Source of the DNA: Paralithodes platypus | Taxonomy: Eukaryota > Arthropoda > Malacostraca > Decapoda > Lithodidae | Assembly (NCBI GenBank): GCA_032716605.1 | Contig: CM064571.1 | Location: forward strand, 14,082,751 to 14,146,750 | DNA length: 64,000 nt | Reading direction: 5' to 3' | In this document: positions 19,826 to 31,227 of the stretch, piece by piece | Position numbering within the stretch: position 1 is the first letter of the stretch | How the letters are laid out: the number at the start of each line of letters is the position of its first letter | Notes under the pieces: generated by a model | Seen by the model: only the letters and a program-made list of their open reading frames with translations | Databases searched by the model: none | What the model was told of the DNA's origin: nothing | Made by a program: the position numbers and the translations under genes

Positions 19826-19826
<1 letters not shown>
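19695..19826 (+). pseudogene. Penelope N-terminal ORF fragment, arm B
   Basis: Encodes the same MNFAHLLHLLPATQRKL start as arm A but ends at LVCIKE, then enters an A-run and a TA tract. It stops about eight codons earlier than arm A. Confidence 0.72.
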
Positions 19827-19856
<30 letters not shown>

Positions 19857-19860
19857 TATT
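19827..19860. repeat. (TA)n microsatellite between PLE1 and Gmr1-1
   Basis: A TA tract directly joins arm B of PLE1 to the 5' LTR of the gypsy element. Confidence 0.9.
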
Positions 19861-20181
19861 CTGACATACGGAGCCCTGTATGTTAATTTAAGAGTTAGAA
19901 TTAGAGTTGAAGGAGTTTCAAACTACCCAAACGGCGAAGCAGACTAGCGAGCGAACTAGCGAGTGAGAAACCAGCTCGCCCGCATACCAGCAAACAAGCC
20001 TTCACACCTGCGTGCGTCATAGGGGACCCTGCAAACTACTTCGATGACCCGACGCTATAACGTATTATCGACGCCAGGAGCTGTGATTGGACCAGGCACC
20101 TGTTATGCAACTCGAGGAGCTATGATAGGAGCGCGCACCATCACTCGCCTCCTGATTCGTTCCTAGACCATCATTGTTTAG

Positions 20182-20188
20182 TATATAA
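20182..20188 (+). promoter_or_regulatory. LTR TATA box
   Basis: TATATAA followed about 30 bp downstream by an initiator-like TCAGTCTCATTTGG. The same arrangement is at 26113-26119 in the 3' LTR. Confidence 0.6.
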
Positions 20189-20375
20189 GACCCGAGTTGT
20201 GGGCATTCAAATCAGTCTCATTTGGAGTTGGGGAAGGTGAACTTGCAGCTGGAGGAAGACGGGGTGAAGTATTATAATGGGATTGTGACTGTCCGTCTGA
20301 TTATATATGTGTGTGTTAAGTGTGTTCCGTGTAAACACTTACGTTATGTTGGTTAGTGAGATATGTGATTGGGAC

Positions 20376-20590
20376 GTTAACGCTATTATTGTGTACTTAA
20401 CTATTTGATGGGGAATTAACGTTAACGCTACTATTTATGTACTTAACTATTTGATTGGGAATTAACGTTAACGCTACTATTTATGTACTTAACTATTTGA
20501 TTGGGAATTAACGTTAACGCTACTATTATGTGCTTAACTATTTGATTGCGAATTAACGTTAACGCTACTGATTATGTACTTAACTATTTT
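20376..20590 (+). repeat. LTR internal tandem repeats
   Basis: Five units of 45-46 bp, each with GTTAACGCTA and ACTTAACTATTTGATT. The 3' LTR has four (about 26307-26475). The difference of one unit accounts for the LTR length difference. Confidence 0.85.
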
Positions 20591-21483
20591 AGTTGACTAA
20601 CTTGTGGACTAAAGCAACTCTTTAAGTAATTGGGTTATGATGAAAGTAATACTATTGTTTTATATTAATACTTACGAGTTCTTTCATTTTCTTTTAATTA
20701 AGCTTACATTGCTTAACGGTGCTTAGTACGGTGATGCTATTGTCTCATATTAGTAATATCGCCTTAGACTAACATGGCTGTGTTAATATTACTTCTAGTG
20801 ATTTCCTAAGCTGAAGAAAATTCTTTTAGCTTCAAAATATTATTTTTGCTTTTCATATTATTTGAGTGAGACCTGAATCGAATCTATGAAGCGATCCTGT
20901 AACTTAATTTACTCATAATCAAACCTCAATGTTACGTGGTTAAGAAATACATTTAACTAATTATTAAATAATATCTAACTTTTTATGTGACTTTGATATT
21001 AATCCTGATGATAATAATAATATAATACTATTAACGTAAGACAAGAACCAAGAATAATTACATTAAATATAAATAAAAGGACATATAAGAAAACTATCTA
21101 TTCATTTCAAAGAGGGTAAGAGACAGAAATATTCTTACTTTAATATTTATCTTTCAAGACTTTTTATAGAATTAATAGTCCTTCTTTAGATATAACTTCT
21201 TCGGTTCATAACCATAGCCTACTAAGCTTCGGTTAAATAATAATTCTTTATAAATACTACATGACTTTAATTAGTTTCAGTATTTTTCCATAATTAAAGA
21301 GTATCAGTCAATAAAGGATACTAAGTCCTAAGATTCAAAAGGAAAGGAAGCAACAACAGGAAATAATTTTATTAGATTTTACTTTTGTTTTGCCTTCAGC
21401 GGACTGATACCTTAATATATATCTCTGTGCTATCTAGATTCATCAAGTTAACCACTTGAGGATCAAGATACGTAACAGAAGAG

Positions 21484-21502
21484 TGGCGACCTCGCCAGGA
21501 TT
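21484..21502 (+). promoter_or_regulatory. Candidate primer-binding site
   Basis: TGGCGACCTCGCCAGGATT lies six bases after the 5' LTR. The second Gmr1-like element has the related TGGTGACCTAGCTCAGGAT at the same place. The tRNA was not identified. Confidence 0.5.
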
Positions 21503-21563
21503 CGTTTCATACAGTTTCACTCAGTTTCATTACCGTTTCACTACTTAAAATCAAATATTAATC

Positions 21564-22855
21564 ATGCCTCAACTAATTAATGACGAAGATGCTCGAGTTT
21601 TCATAGAATCAGAACCCACAGCCCCTGATATTGACTGTCTGTCAAAATCCGAACTGAAAGTGCTTGCCTCACATCTCCAATTAACTGTCTCAAACATGTC
21701 TAAAGTAGAGGTGGCTCAGACCATAAAAAGCCACTTGTTCCCTGTAGAAGGCAAGGAGGGTGACGGAGCAGTTGGTGGGATCTCGAGTAAACCTAGCCAA
21801 CTTGATGTACAATTGCCACCTGGTTTGACCGGTGATCAAATATTCGAACTAGAACAAGCCAAACTAAAAATAGAACTAGCCAGAATACAAGCAAATACCG
21901 AAGAAGCCAGCATAAAAGCCAGAGCAACGACCGAACAATGTGAATATCAATATCGTATAGCTCAACTAAATGTCAATACAAATGCTCCCGTAATTGCTCC
22001 CCCTCTGGGATTGACTATGACCAGTGTCATTCCACCTTTCACTGAGGATAATGTGCAGGATTTCTTTGTTTTGTTTGAGGAAGTTGCTGGAGGTATGAAG
22101 TGGACAAGAATCAATGGCCTTTTATGTTACACACCGTTTTGACAGGGCAGGCTAGAGCCACGTATTTGTCAGAAGTAGCAGAAGTTAGGCAGGATTATGA
22201 CAATCTCAAAGAAGCTATCCTAAAAACCTATCAATTGCAGCCTGAGGCTTACAGGCAATCTTTCCGTAAAAACCAGAAGAAAGTAGAAGAAACCCATAAG
22301 GTATTTGCCAGGACCATGACTAAAACTTTCAATCATTGGGTCAAGAGTAAGAAAGTCACAAGCTACAACGATCTGAAGGAGTTGGTCCTGTTAGAAAATT
22401 TCTTATGGAAAATTGATTCTTCTGTATCCTATCATTTAAAGGGGAAAAAGGTAGATTGTCTTGCCGACGCCGCTGACATGGCTGACACATACGTGCTCAA
22501 CAACAAATTTCGTGGAAAGAAGCCCTACGATAATTCTAGTTCTAATTTTAAGTATCCCAATCACAAATCTGACAGACCCAGTCACAAGCCTATAACGTCT
22601 TCCCCAGCTAGCCAAAATAGAATTGTTCCCCCAACTAAAAATGTGACTCAGGGCAATGGTAACAGAGGTGGGCCCCAAAGTAATAGTAATGCTCAAAGAG
22701 GGAACTTTCCCGTATCCCCTAAAGTATGTACTTTTTGTGGCATGAGAGGCCACCTAGCTTATCAGTGCTGGGCCAAGGAGAAAACCGAGAGATCGGGGCA
22801 GACAGTTGCCGCCGTATCTCAAATTCCATATGTGCCTTTAATCCAGGGCTCCTGA
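21564..22855 (+). pseudogene. Gmr1-1 gag, frameshifted
   Basis: Capsid-type polyprotein. The N-terminal part (from ATG 21564) has LSKSELKVLASHLQL, which resembles a SAP-like helix pair, and a Glu/Ala-rich coiled coil (LEQAKLKIELARIQAN). A one-base loss near 22100 shifts frame; the rest (22100-22855) has the SCAN-like capsid block (YDNLKEAILKTYQLQPEAYR) and a CCHC zinc knuckle, CTFCGMRGHLAYQC. It ends at a TGA (22853-22855) that lies in the same frame as pol. That TGA falls in the first of three tandem repeats; the second copy has CGA at this place. Confidence 0.85.
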
Positions 22856-22975
22856 CAGAAGGAGTACCTAGCACCAAAAGTTCCTTTAATGCAGGACTCC
22901 CGACAGGAGTACCTAGCACCAAAAGTTCCTTTAATACAGGACTCTCAACAGAAGGAGTACCTAGCAGCTAACGTA
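22828..22975 (+). repeat. Three tandem in-frame repeats at the gag/pol junction
   Basis: Units of about 42-45 bp beginning near CCTTTAAT and ending AGCACCAAAA, each encoding a VPL.QDS..EYLAPK-like peptide. The first copy carries the TGA that separates gag from pol. Confidence 0.8.
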
Positions 22976-25560
22976 AATCATCTAGACAGGGGTGTAGTAG
23001 CATGTGTGGTGCAACCCACTAGGGTTAAGCCAATAATAATTTCACCATCAGTGCAGGACAGTTACCGTCCCTTTATTTCATCTGGCAACGTGAGATTAAA
23101 TGGTTGCATGCATGAGGTAAAAATTCTGAGAGACACAGGTTCTACTAGCACCCTCATGGTGAATCCTTACACTGAGTGCCCACCTGGCGAACCAGTTGTA
23201 ATGAGAGGTGCTGGAGGCCAATTTTATGCACACTTGGTAAAAGGCGAAATTGAATGTGAGTTACTACAGGGTGAGGCCACCATAGCTTTGTGTAGGTCCC
23301 AAGATATCCCTGTGCCTGGGGTAACACTCCTTTTGGGGAATGATGTAGCAGGTGAGAAGGTCCGACCAGACCCCATTTTGTCACTTTCCCCTGTTAACGA
23401 GCCACTAACCGGTGAGCTCGAAAAGGAGATGCCAACAGTTTTCCCTGTGTGTGCTGTCACACGTTCAATGTCTCAAGTAGCAGTTCCCTCAGACAGAAAT
23501 GTACCGAATGTAAGAGTTGATGAAAGGGATAATGAGAGTGTGAATGACGCTCCAACTGTGCCTGATGATGTGACTGAGGTGGATTTATCTGACACCTTTA
23601 TGGCTCATCTTGACCCTAACGATGACCATGAAACCCCTCCAAATTGTCCTAGTGGCCTGGTGGAGCTACAGAGAGATGATAGTGACTGCAAGGAGTTAGC
23701 TGCCAGGTCCATGAGTGAAGAGGAATGTGAGAAGGAGGGTGGTGAATGTTTCTACCTCAAAGGAGGAGTATTGTGGCATAGATGGAGACCGCCACACAGA
23801 CCAATCGATGACGGGGCTTGGGACGTCCATCAAGTAGTAGTCCCCAAACCTTGTCGTAGAGATCTCATGGAAATGGCACATTGTATACCATTGGCAGGAC
23901 ACCTAGGTGTGAGAAAAACTCTAGACAGAATCAGAGCCCACTTTTACTGGCCAGGAATGCGTGCAGATGTAGTGGAGTTTTGTAGAGTGTGTCACACTTG
24001 CCAGATGACAGGAAAACCCAATCAGAAGGTGCCTGTACATCCTCTGGTGCCCTTGCCCGTTTTCGAGAATCCTTTTACTCGGGTGGTAGTTGACATTGTA
24101 GGCCCATTGCCTAAGACTTCCCAAGGTAACATTTATTTATTAACTATCATGGACATGGCAACTCGCTACCCAGAGGCTATACCCTTAAGGACTACCTCTG
24201 CTCCAACTGTCATCAAGGAACTGCTCAAATTCTTCACCAGAATGGGTTTCCCCCATGAGGTGCAAAGTGATCAAGGAACTAATTTTACCTCTAACATTTT
24301 CCAGCAGTCCCTGAAGGAGTTGGGTATTGAGCATGTTAAGTCTAGCACCTACCACCCAGAGAGTCCAGGGGTTCTCGAACGATATCATCAGACATTAAAG
24401 GGAATGTTACGTAAGTATTGTACAGAGACCGGAGTTGAGTGGGATAAGGGGGTACCTTTTCTTTTATTTGCTACTCGTGAGGTTCCAACTGAATCCCTGG
24501 GTTTTTCCCCTAATGAGCTAGTTTTCGGTCACCAGGTAAGAGGTCCTTTGCAACTATTGCAGGATAGCCTAGTTGGCCAGGAGGGGAACCAAAACCTCCT
24601 CAAGTATGTTTCAGATTTCAAAACCTGGCTGAGATCCTCATGTGAGTTTGCCGCTCAAATCTTGACAGTGGCTAAAAGCTCCTGGTATGACAGAAAAACC
24701 CGTGAGAGGGAGTTTCAGCCCGGTGATGAGGTTTTGGTCCTGCTCCCCCTTTTTGGCCAACCTTTATCTGCCAAGTTCAGGTGCCCATATAAGATCATTC
24801 GGAGGGTGAGCATTACCGATTATCTAGTAACTACCCCAGACAGGAGAAAGCCCACGCAAGTATTCCATATAAATATGTTGAAACCCTACCATAGGTCCCC
24901 TGATTCCTCTCCTCCAGATTCTCCCACTGTGGCAGTGAATGTCAGGACCTGTGGACAGCCTGGTGCGGACAAAGTCTTCAGTTCTCTTACTGACCCGCAA
25001 CAGACTGTTCCAGAGCCTGAAGGTATCCATGCAGACTTTGACTTGTCATGTAGCCTATCCAACTTTCAGTATAATTCAGTAGCTTGGGGGGAATTACCAT
25101 CTAAACTATGTCATCTTCCCTCTGATCAAGCGAACCATCTAATCTCTGTTTTATCTCAGTCTCCCAGTGTGTTCCGTGATACTCCAGGGCTCACTTCTTT
25201 GGCCTTGCACGACATCGACGTAGGGGATGCAACTCCCATTAAACTATCCCCCTACCGTGTCTCACCACAACGCAGGAGTATACTGCAGGTCGAGCTTGAC
25301 TTCATTTTTTCAAACCAGCTGATCACAAGGGCCTTAAGCCAGTGGAGTAGTCCGGTCATACTTGTGCCAAAGCCAGACGGGAGCCATAGGTTTTGTAGGG
25401 ACTATAGGCAAGTTAATGCTGTCACAAAGAACGATACCCATCCACTGCCACGGATTAAAGATTACATTTACCAGGTTGGCCTCGTACAGCAGTAAGATAA
25501 ATTTAATGAGAGGATTTTGGCAATTAGCTCTCCCTTGTAGCGAGGTAAATATCATGCTTT
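22856..25560 (+). pseudogene. Gmr1-1 pol: protease, integrase, truncated RT
   Basis: The frame 22856-25495 continues gag after the TGA. Protease: ILRDTGSTSTLM. A Gly/Asp-rich linker follows. Integrase: the zinc finger around H(C)IPLAGHLGVRKTL and CRVCHTCQM, then the DDE core VVVDIVGPLP, SDQGTNF and ESPGVLERYH, and a C-terminal domain with GDEVLVLLPL, SAKFRCPYKI and HINMLKPYH. The RT then starts (VFRDTPGL, DIDVGDATPIKLSPYR, WSSPVILVPKPDGSHRFCRDYR, HPLPRI). It breaks by frameshift near 25480; only LMRGFWQLAL is readable after that. The catalytic YxDD and RNase H are deleted. Confidence 0.9.
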
Positions 25561-25792
25561 AGTAGTGAGCTGTCAAGCCTTCAGCTGTGTCAGCCTTGCA
25601 GTTCGAATAACGCTCCAGCTACGTTCCGGCTATGTTCTGATGTGGTACCTGGAGACGTTGCCTACTTTGGGTGATATCCTTATTATATCTTCATTATAAT
25701 CTTGCTGTTGCCAATCTGGTGGTGAATCTATTTATGTATTATGTTTCATATTATGTACTATACTCCTTAAACTCTTTTCTAGGGGGGAGGTC
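25561..25792 (+). other. Gmr1-1 3' internal region and polypurine tract
   Basis: Non-coding. It ends with AGGGGGGAGG just before the 3' LTR, the plus-strand priming tract. The deletion that removed most of RT and RNase H must lie near 25560. Confidence 0.7.
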
Positions 25793-27363
25793 TGACATAC
25801 GGAGCCCTGTATGTTAATTTAAGAGTTAGAATTAGAGTTGAAGGAGTTTCAAACTACCCAAACGGCGAAGCAGACTAGCGAGCGAACTAGCGAGTGAGAA
25901 ACCAGCTCACCCGCATACCAGCAAACAAGCCTTCACACCTGCGTGCGTCATAGGGGACCCTGCAAACTACTTCGATGACCCGACGCTATGACGTATTATC
26001 GACGCCAGGAGCTGTGATTGGACCAGGCACCTGTTATGCAACTCGAGGAGCTATGATAGGAGCGCGCACCATCACTCGCCTCCTGATTCGTTCCTAGACC
26101 ATCATTGTTTAGTATATAAGACCCGAGTTGTGGGCATTCAAATCAGTCTCATTTGGAGTTGGGGAAGGTGAACTTGCAGCTGGAGGAAGACGGGGTGAAG
26201 TATTATAATGGGATTGTGACTGTCAGTCTGATTATATATGTGTGTGTTAAGTGTGTTCCGTGTAAACACTTACGTTATGTTGGTTAGTGAGATATGTGAT
26301 TGGGACGTTAACGCTATTATTGTGTACTTAACTATTTGATTGGGAATTAATGTTAATGCTACTATTTATGTACTTAACTATTTGATTGGGAATTAACGTT
26401 AACGCTACTATTATGTGCTTAACTATTTGATTGCGAATTAACGTTAACGCTACTGATTATGTACTTAACTATTTTAGTTGACTAACTTGTGGACTAAAGC
26501 AACTCTTTAAGTAATTGGGTTATGATGAAAGTAATACTATTGTTTTATATTAATACTTACGAGTTCTTTCATTTTCTTTGAATTAAGCTTACATTGCTTA
26601 ACGGTGCTTAGTACGGTGATGCTATTGTCTCATATTAGTAATATCGCCTTAGACTAACATGGCTGTGTTAATATTACTTCTAGTTATTTCCTAAGCTGAA
26701 GAAAATTCTTTTAGCTTCAAAATATTATTTTTGATTTTCATATTATTTGAGTGAGACCTGAATCGAATCTACGAAGCGATCCTGTAACTTAATTTACTCA
26801 TAATCAAACCTCAATGTTACGTGGTTAAGAAATACATTTAACTAATTATTAAATATATATCTAACTTTTTATGTGACTTTGATATTAATCCTGATGATAA
26901 TAATAATATAATACTATTAACGTAAGACAAGAACCAAGAATAATTTCATTAAATATAAATAAAAGGACATATAAGAAAACTATCTATTCATTTCAAAGAG
27001 GGTAAGAGACAGAAATATTCTTACTTTAATATTTATCTTTCAAGACTTTTTATAGAATTAATAGTCCTTCTTTAGATATAACTTCTTCGGTTCATAACCA
27101 TAGCCTACTAAGCTTCGGTTAAATAATAATTCTTTATAAATACTACATGACTTTAATTAGTTTCAGTATTTTTCCATAATTAAAGAGTATCAGTCAATAA
27201 AGGATACTAAGTCCTAAGATTCAAAAAGAAAGGAAGCAACAACAGGAAATAATTTTATTAGATTTTACTTTTGTTTTGCCTTCAGCTGACTGATACCTTA
27301 ATATATATCTCTGTGCTATCTAGATTCATCAAGTTAACCACTTGAGGATCAAGATACGTAACA
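25793..27363 (+). repeat. Gmr1-1 3' LTR
   Basis: 1571 bp, same ends as the 5' LTR, one tandem unit shorter. Confidence 0.93.
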
Positions 27364-27372
27364 ATATATATA
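27364..27372. repeat. Short AT tract between Gmr1-1 and the DIRS element
   Basis: ATATATATT remains between the two elements. Confidence 0.7.
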
Positions 27373-27712
27373 TTATAGGTTTGATTCCCGTAGGGAAGTA
27401 CAGAAAACCTAATATTTAGTAGGGCCCCTGCATCATTGACGACTTCGCCTATTAGTATAATAGTCTCCATTCAACATCCCGCGCCAGCATTTTGAATAGC
27501 CCGCGCGGAAGTTAATCTGAAGTACTCATCATAAGTGCACGCTTAATTCCCTTACGGGATCGTCATTTTTATCGGGTACCCTACAGAAAAATACTCCGTA
27601 AAATATAAAAAAGAAAAAACAACTTAATATCTGTTATCATATGACTTGCCATATGCGTGGATTTCTCATATTTTGCTTCCCCAGGCCCTCTAGCGGCCAT
27701 CGTCTTCCTTCA
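27373..27712 (-). repeat. DIRS-1 3' inverted terminal repeat with extension
   Basis: 27419-27712 is the reverse complement of 41021-41326. The extra outer 46 bp (27373-27418, including AGGTTTGATTCCCGTAGGG) is unique to this end and is matched in the internal complementary region. Confidence 0.9.
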
Positions 27713-27777
27713 CTGATATACCAAGAATAAACTATAAAAATCAACGAATGGGAAGTGGGATGGTCGGGAGGGACAGT

Positions 27778-27890
27778 GTCGTCAATGATTACGGGGCCCT
27801 ACTAAATATTAGGTTTTCTCTACTTCCCTACGGGAATCAAACCTCTAATTTAATAGGGCCCCTTCATCATTGACGACTTCGCCTGATTAG
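27778..27890 (-). repeat. DIRS-1 internal complementary region
   Basis: 27778-27846 is complementary to the outer edge of the 3' ITR and 27847-27890 corresponds to the outer edge of the 5' ITR (TAATAGGGCCCC, CATCATTGACGACTT). The two edges therefore lie side by side in inverted sense, as the DIRS replication model requires. Confidence 0.88.
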
Positions 27891-28360
27891 CAAGACTGGA
27901 GGTGGGACATTCGTAAAATATCCTAACCTTACGAACGAAGAATCCAAGTTTTATTGTATGTAAACAATATATAAAAAAGTATAAAAGATTTGCAAGCAGT
28001 GCGTGACATTAAGAAACTGCTTGCTCATAGTCAGATCTTTACATTAGATCGTATGCATGATTAAGTGGGACACACGTACATGTGTTCCCGAGAACTGTAA
28101 CTCTGCAGTAGTTATTTGTTCCATTCTTAAAACTATTTTTACATTAAATATATTTGTACAATCTTGTAAAAAACATACATAGCTGCAACTATGTGAGATA
28201 TCTTCTTAGAATTAACATAAAATTAATATTGGACTGTAGGACCTGTCCTATCACAGTTCGTGATTCATCACAATCTTCAGGGGCACAGAGGGGATATGGA
28301 CTATTCCGCACCCCCCCTCCCCCCCTTTTAACAGCAAAACTTAACTTAATAGAACATTAC
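27891..28360 (-). other. DIRS-1 3' untranslated region
   Basis: No coding signal. An 11-13 base CCCCCCTCCCCCCCTTTT tract is near 28310. A related stretch follows the complementary region of the second DIRS element near 63790. Confidence 0.6.
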
Positions 28361-29525
28361 CTACTGTACCCGTTGACGTAAAGCTACACAGGTACGCTTT
28401 GGTTTATCTAGAGCGACGGACAGGTAGCGTGTAAGGAACGTATGATTGGAAGCCCATAATTGAGTATTAGCAATGTCCTCTACTGAGAAATTTTGTAGAA
28501 ATCTGAGAGAGACTGCCCATTTCCTGATATCGTGAGCCCTGCCTATCACGCCGGGATTACTTTCCCTAATAACGTCCACAAGCAAGGAAGCTAACTTTCG
28601 TTTTGTAACATGCTTACCTGTCCGGTTGACCTATAAAGCACCTGGTTAGCGAGGCTGTGCAGCCCTCAAAAACATTGTGAGTGCTTGCACAGGACAAAAA
28701 GGTGATGAGTGAGGCCCCTCTTTAAAGCCGGGACGGAAAATTCAGAAAATACATGTTCAGAATGTTCGTTCTTAGCTATAAATGTGGGAGACGGCGCGAT
28801 TTGCGCCTGATCGCGCAGTCTCCCAAACCTAGGGCAATTAGGTTCGTTGCTCATCGCCGCCAGCTCAGACACCCTGTTTCCGGTGGCTTGAGCCATGAGG
28901 AAAACAGCCTTTTTCAAAAGTGAATCAAAATCCGGCGCATTATTATATTTGCGCGATTGAAGAACTGATAAGGCTTTGTCAAGTGACCTGGGCATGAGCT
29001 GACGGGGTGGTGGACGTAGCTTGAAACACGCCCTCATAAAACCTTTATCCTCCGCCTGCGGTATAGAAAGGCCAGTGAGATAAAAAAAAAAGGGGTTCTA
29101 ATGGCAGACAAATTATTTTTTAGAGTGGTTACTGAAAAATGTTTTTGTTCGAATAGATAGTCTAAATATTTGAAAATTAAAGCCCCTGAGGCAGTAGTTT
29201 GCCCTGACTCTACAATCCAGGTTGTGAAGGTTTTCCAATGGGATTGATATTGTCTCCTGGTAGACATGGTGTACTGGTTCATTAATTTATTAGTGACACT
29301 CTCCCCAAATTGAGCTAACCATTTGGCATGGTAAATATCCATAAGGCAAAACTGAGCGAGGTCCGAAGGTTGCCAATTGTTTCCAAGTGGAAAGCGGAGA
29401 CCTGGAGGGACACCGGGTTCCTGCACCACTGTTGCAATTGGTGGTACCACACCTGGGCTGGCCATAGCGGCGCGATCATCGCAACTCGGCCCCGGTAATC
29501 CCTCAGCTTGTGAATTACTTTGCAT
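28361..29525 (-). pseudogene. DIRS-1 tyrosine recombinase
   Basis: The enzyme that integrates the circular DNA form. Three frames carry it. 29525-29034: core-binding domain (MSTRRQYQSHWKTFTTWI, FSVTTLKNNLSAIRT). 29037-28666: catalytic start with the first Arg in AQATGNRVSELAAM. 28585-28361: AHDIRKWAVS with the His-x-x-Arg pair, and HTFLTRYL with the nucleophile Tyr. Frameshifts near 29090 and 28660 and stops between make it non-functional, yet R, H..R and Y are all still present. Its start overlaps the RT-RNase H C-terminus in another frame. Confidence 0.88.
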
Positions 29526-31227
29526 ATTACACAGAATCTGGTGGAGGAAACAGATAGATTGAGGTCCACCTGTTCCAATCTACCAACAATGCATCGGGTC
29601 CCCCCGCCGGGGTTACCTCCTGACGAGTGAGGAAGAGGTTCTCTGTGGACGCAAACAAATCCACATGTGGACGGGACGGCTTTGCAATCATCTTGTCGAA
29701 GATAGCCTGTTTGATTGTCCATTCTACTAGAGTGCTCCGCCGGCGAGAGAGAGCGTCTGCCCAGACGTTCGCCACGCCCGGGAGATATGCTGCATGCAGG
29801 GAAATTCCTAGCGATTCGGCCGGGGCAAAAATCCGTTCGGAAACCTTCAACAACTCTCGTGACCTCACTGAGCCCTGTTTCTGAATACAGAAAACTGCAG
29901 TTTGGTTGTCCATTCGGAACGCTATTGATTTGTTTTTCAAAGTCATGCCGTGAGTTTGGAGAAAAAAGAGGGGGACTAAAAGATCTTGCTTGTTGATATG
30001 GGACTGAGTGTCGGCCGACCATGTGCCTTGACCTTGATGGCCCAGGGTGGACTGATAGCCCCAACCTAGTGCCCCTGAGGCGTCTGTGTCTACCCATACC
30101 GTAGGAGGGGGAGAAACCCATGTCGTGACAGAGTGGAGGGCTTCTCGCTTGGCCCAGACCGAGAGTAAGCTGTGGATTAATGGAGGAATTGGCCATAATT
30201 TCTTCTCCGGCGAGAGAGGGAAAACTTTGTTGCCTTCCAGGATTAATCGTTTGACTTTCAACCGGCCAAACTTCACAGTTAATTGTATCCAGTTGAGAGA
30301 GCCGACTAGGGAATCCCACGTTTTCCTGGTCGTATCCAGACTGTGGAGAAAACGGAACAGTTTCTTGCGGAACCTGCTCCGGTTGTCCACACTCTGAGTA
30401 AGAGTCAGATTGGCGGTGTCCCAGACCAGACCTATCCACTGAATAGACCTTGTGGGGACAAGGCGAGACTTCGCCAAGTTCACCTTGAACCCTAGGGTCT
30501 GTACATTAGCTAACACTTGGTTTACATGATTTTGACATAATTCCAAAGAGTTCGCCACTACTAGCCAGTCGTCTAGATACCAAAACACCTGTATGCCCTG
30601 GATTAACAGGGGTAAAAGGGCTTGCCGGACGAGTTTTGTGAAAATTCTCGGTGCCAGGTTCAAACCAAAAGGCATTCTTTGGAAGACATAATTCTCTCGC
30701 CTGACCCTCAGGGCGAGGAATTTTTGGAACCATTTGTTTATTGGGCCATGCCAATAGGCATCTTTGAGATTGATCGAACACATCCAACCTTGCGGCGGAA
30801 TCGTGAGTCTGAGTTGCTGAACTGTAAGCATCCTGAAGGGTGAATTCTCTATAAATGTGTTCAGTTGCGAGAGATCGAGAACTGGTCGCATCTGCACACT
30901 ATCCCTTTTCGGTACTAAGAAAAGTCTTAAAGTGAATACTGGGTGATTGGCATTGACCGGGATAAGGACTTGTTTGGTGATCATATCCTGAAGTAGAGTC
31001 TCCTCCTGAGACAGATTGGTGTGTTCCTGCGGCTGACGCAGTCGAGGCCGCCGGAGCCACCGCCATGTGATTCCTTTGCTCACTACTTTCCTGGCCCAGG
31101 TTTTCTTAGGCCAGGCCGAGCGGAATGAACGGAACGAACCCAGGTGCAACCGGGGTCCGACCTTCGAGGCAACTCTCAAATCCTGTGTCCTTAAGCACGG
31201 TGTTGGGATGCTGAGAGGCTGGGTGGC
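29315..31227 (-). pseudogene. DIRS-1 reverse transcriptase - RNase H
   Basis: The frame 31179-29527 (550 codons) has the DIRS RT (RLFLVPKRDSVQMRPVLDLS, CSINLKDAYWHGPI, FQRMPFGLNLAPRIFTKL, VFWYLDDWLVV) and RNase H (VWVDTDASGALGWG, FRMDNQTAVFCI, LPGVANVWADALSRR). It ends early at DSV. The usual DIRS C-terminus (KLRDYRGRVAMIAPLWPAQ.WY) is in the next frame down to 29315, so a frameshift lies near 29535. The active-site YLDD and the RNase H acidic residues are intact. The open frame starts before the first ATG at 31179. Confidence 0.92.

Larger units (their letters stand above)
18405..19834. mobile_element. PLE1: palindromic Penelope-like element without RT
   Basis: Two inverted arms (18426-18717 and 19535-19824) flank a unique minus-strand GIY-YIG gene (18772-19527). 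Each arm carries a 5' leader and the first codons of the Penelope ORF (MNFAHLLHLLPATQRKL..). No reverse transcriptase is present. Reading on the minus strand, the endonuclease is followed by the start of another copy, as in the pseudo-LTR tandem layout of Penelope elements, while the other arm is inverted. TA tracts lie at both outer ends. Confidence 0.85.
19862..21477 (+). repeat. Gmr1-1 5' LTR
   Basis: 1616 bp, TG..CA ends. It contains a TATA box (20182-20188) and five tandem units of 45-46 bp (20376-20590) beginning GTTAACGCTACT. It differs from the 3' LTR by one of these units and roughly a dozen point changes that I counted by eye, so the insertion is young. An AATAAA sits near 21071. 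Confidence 0.93.
19862..27363 (+). mobile_element. Gmr1-1: gypsy LTR element with integrase before RT
   Basis: LTRs at 19862-21477 and 25793-27363 begin TGACATACGG and end ACGTAACA. The internal order is gag - protease - integrase - start of RT. Integrase upstream of RT is the hallmark of the Gmr1 lineage of gypsy elements; ordinary gypsy order is the reverse. RT past its second block and all of RNase H are missing. The element lies in a TA tract on both sides, so a target duplication cannot be read. Confidence 0.9.

Noticed and set aside
24185..25030. Minus-strand frames inside Gmr1-1 pol
   Set aside because: Complement of the integrase coding strand without domains.
29315..30439. 374-codon minus-strand frame overlapping RT-RNase H
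   Set aside because: Only its last ~60 codons match the DIRS RT tail; the rest is a shadow of the RT frame.
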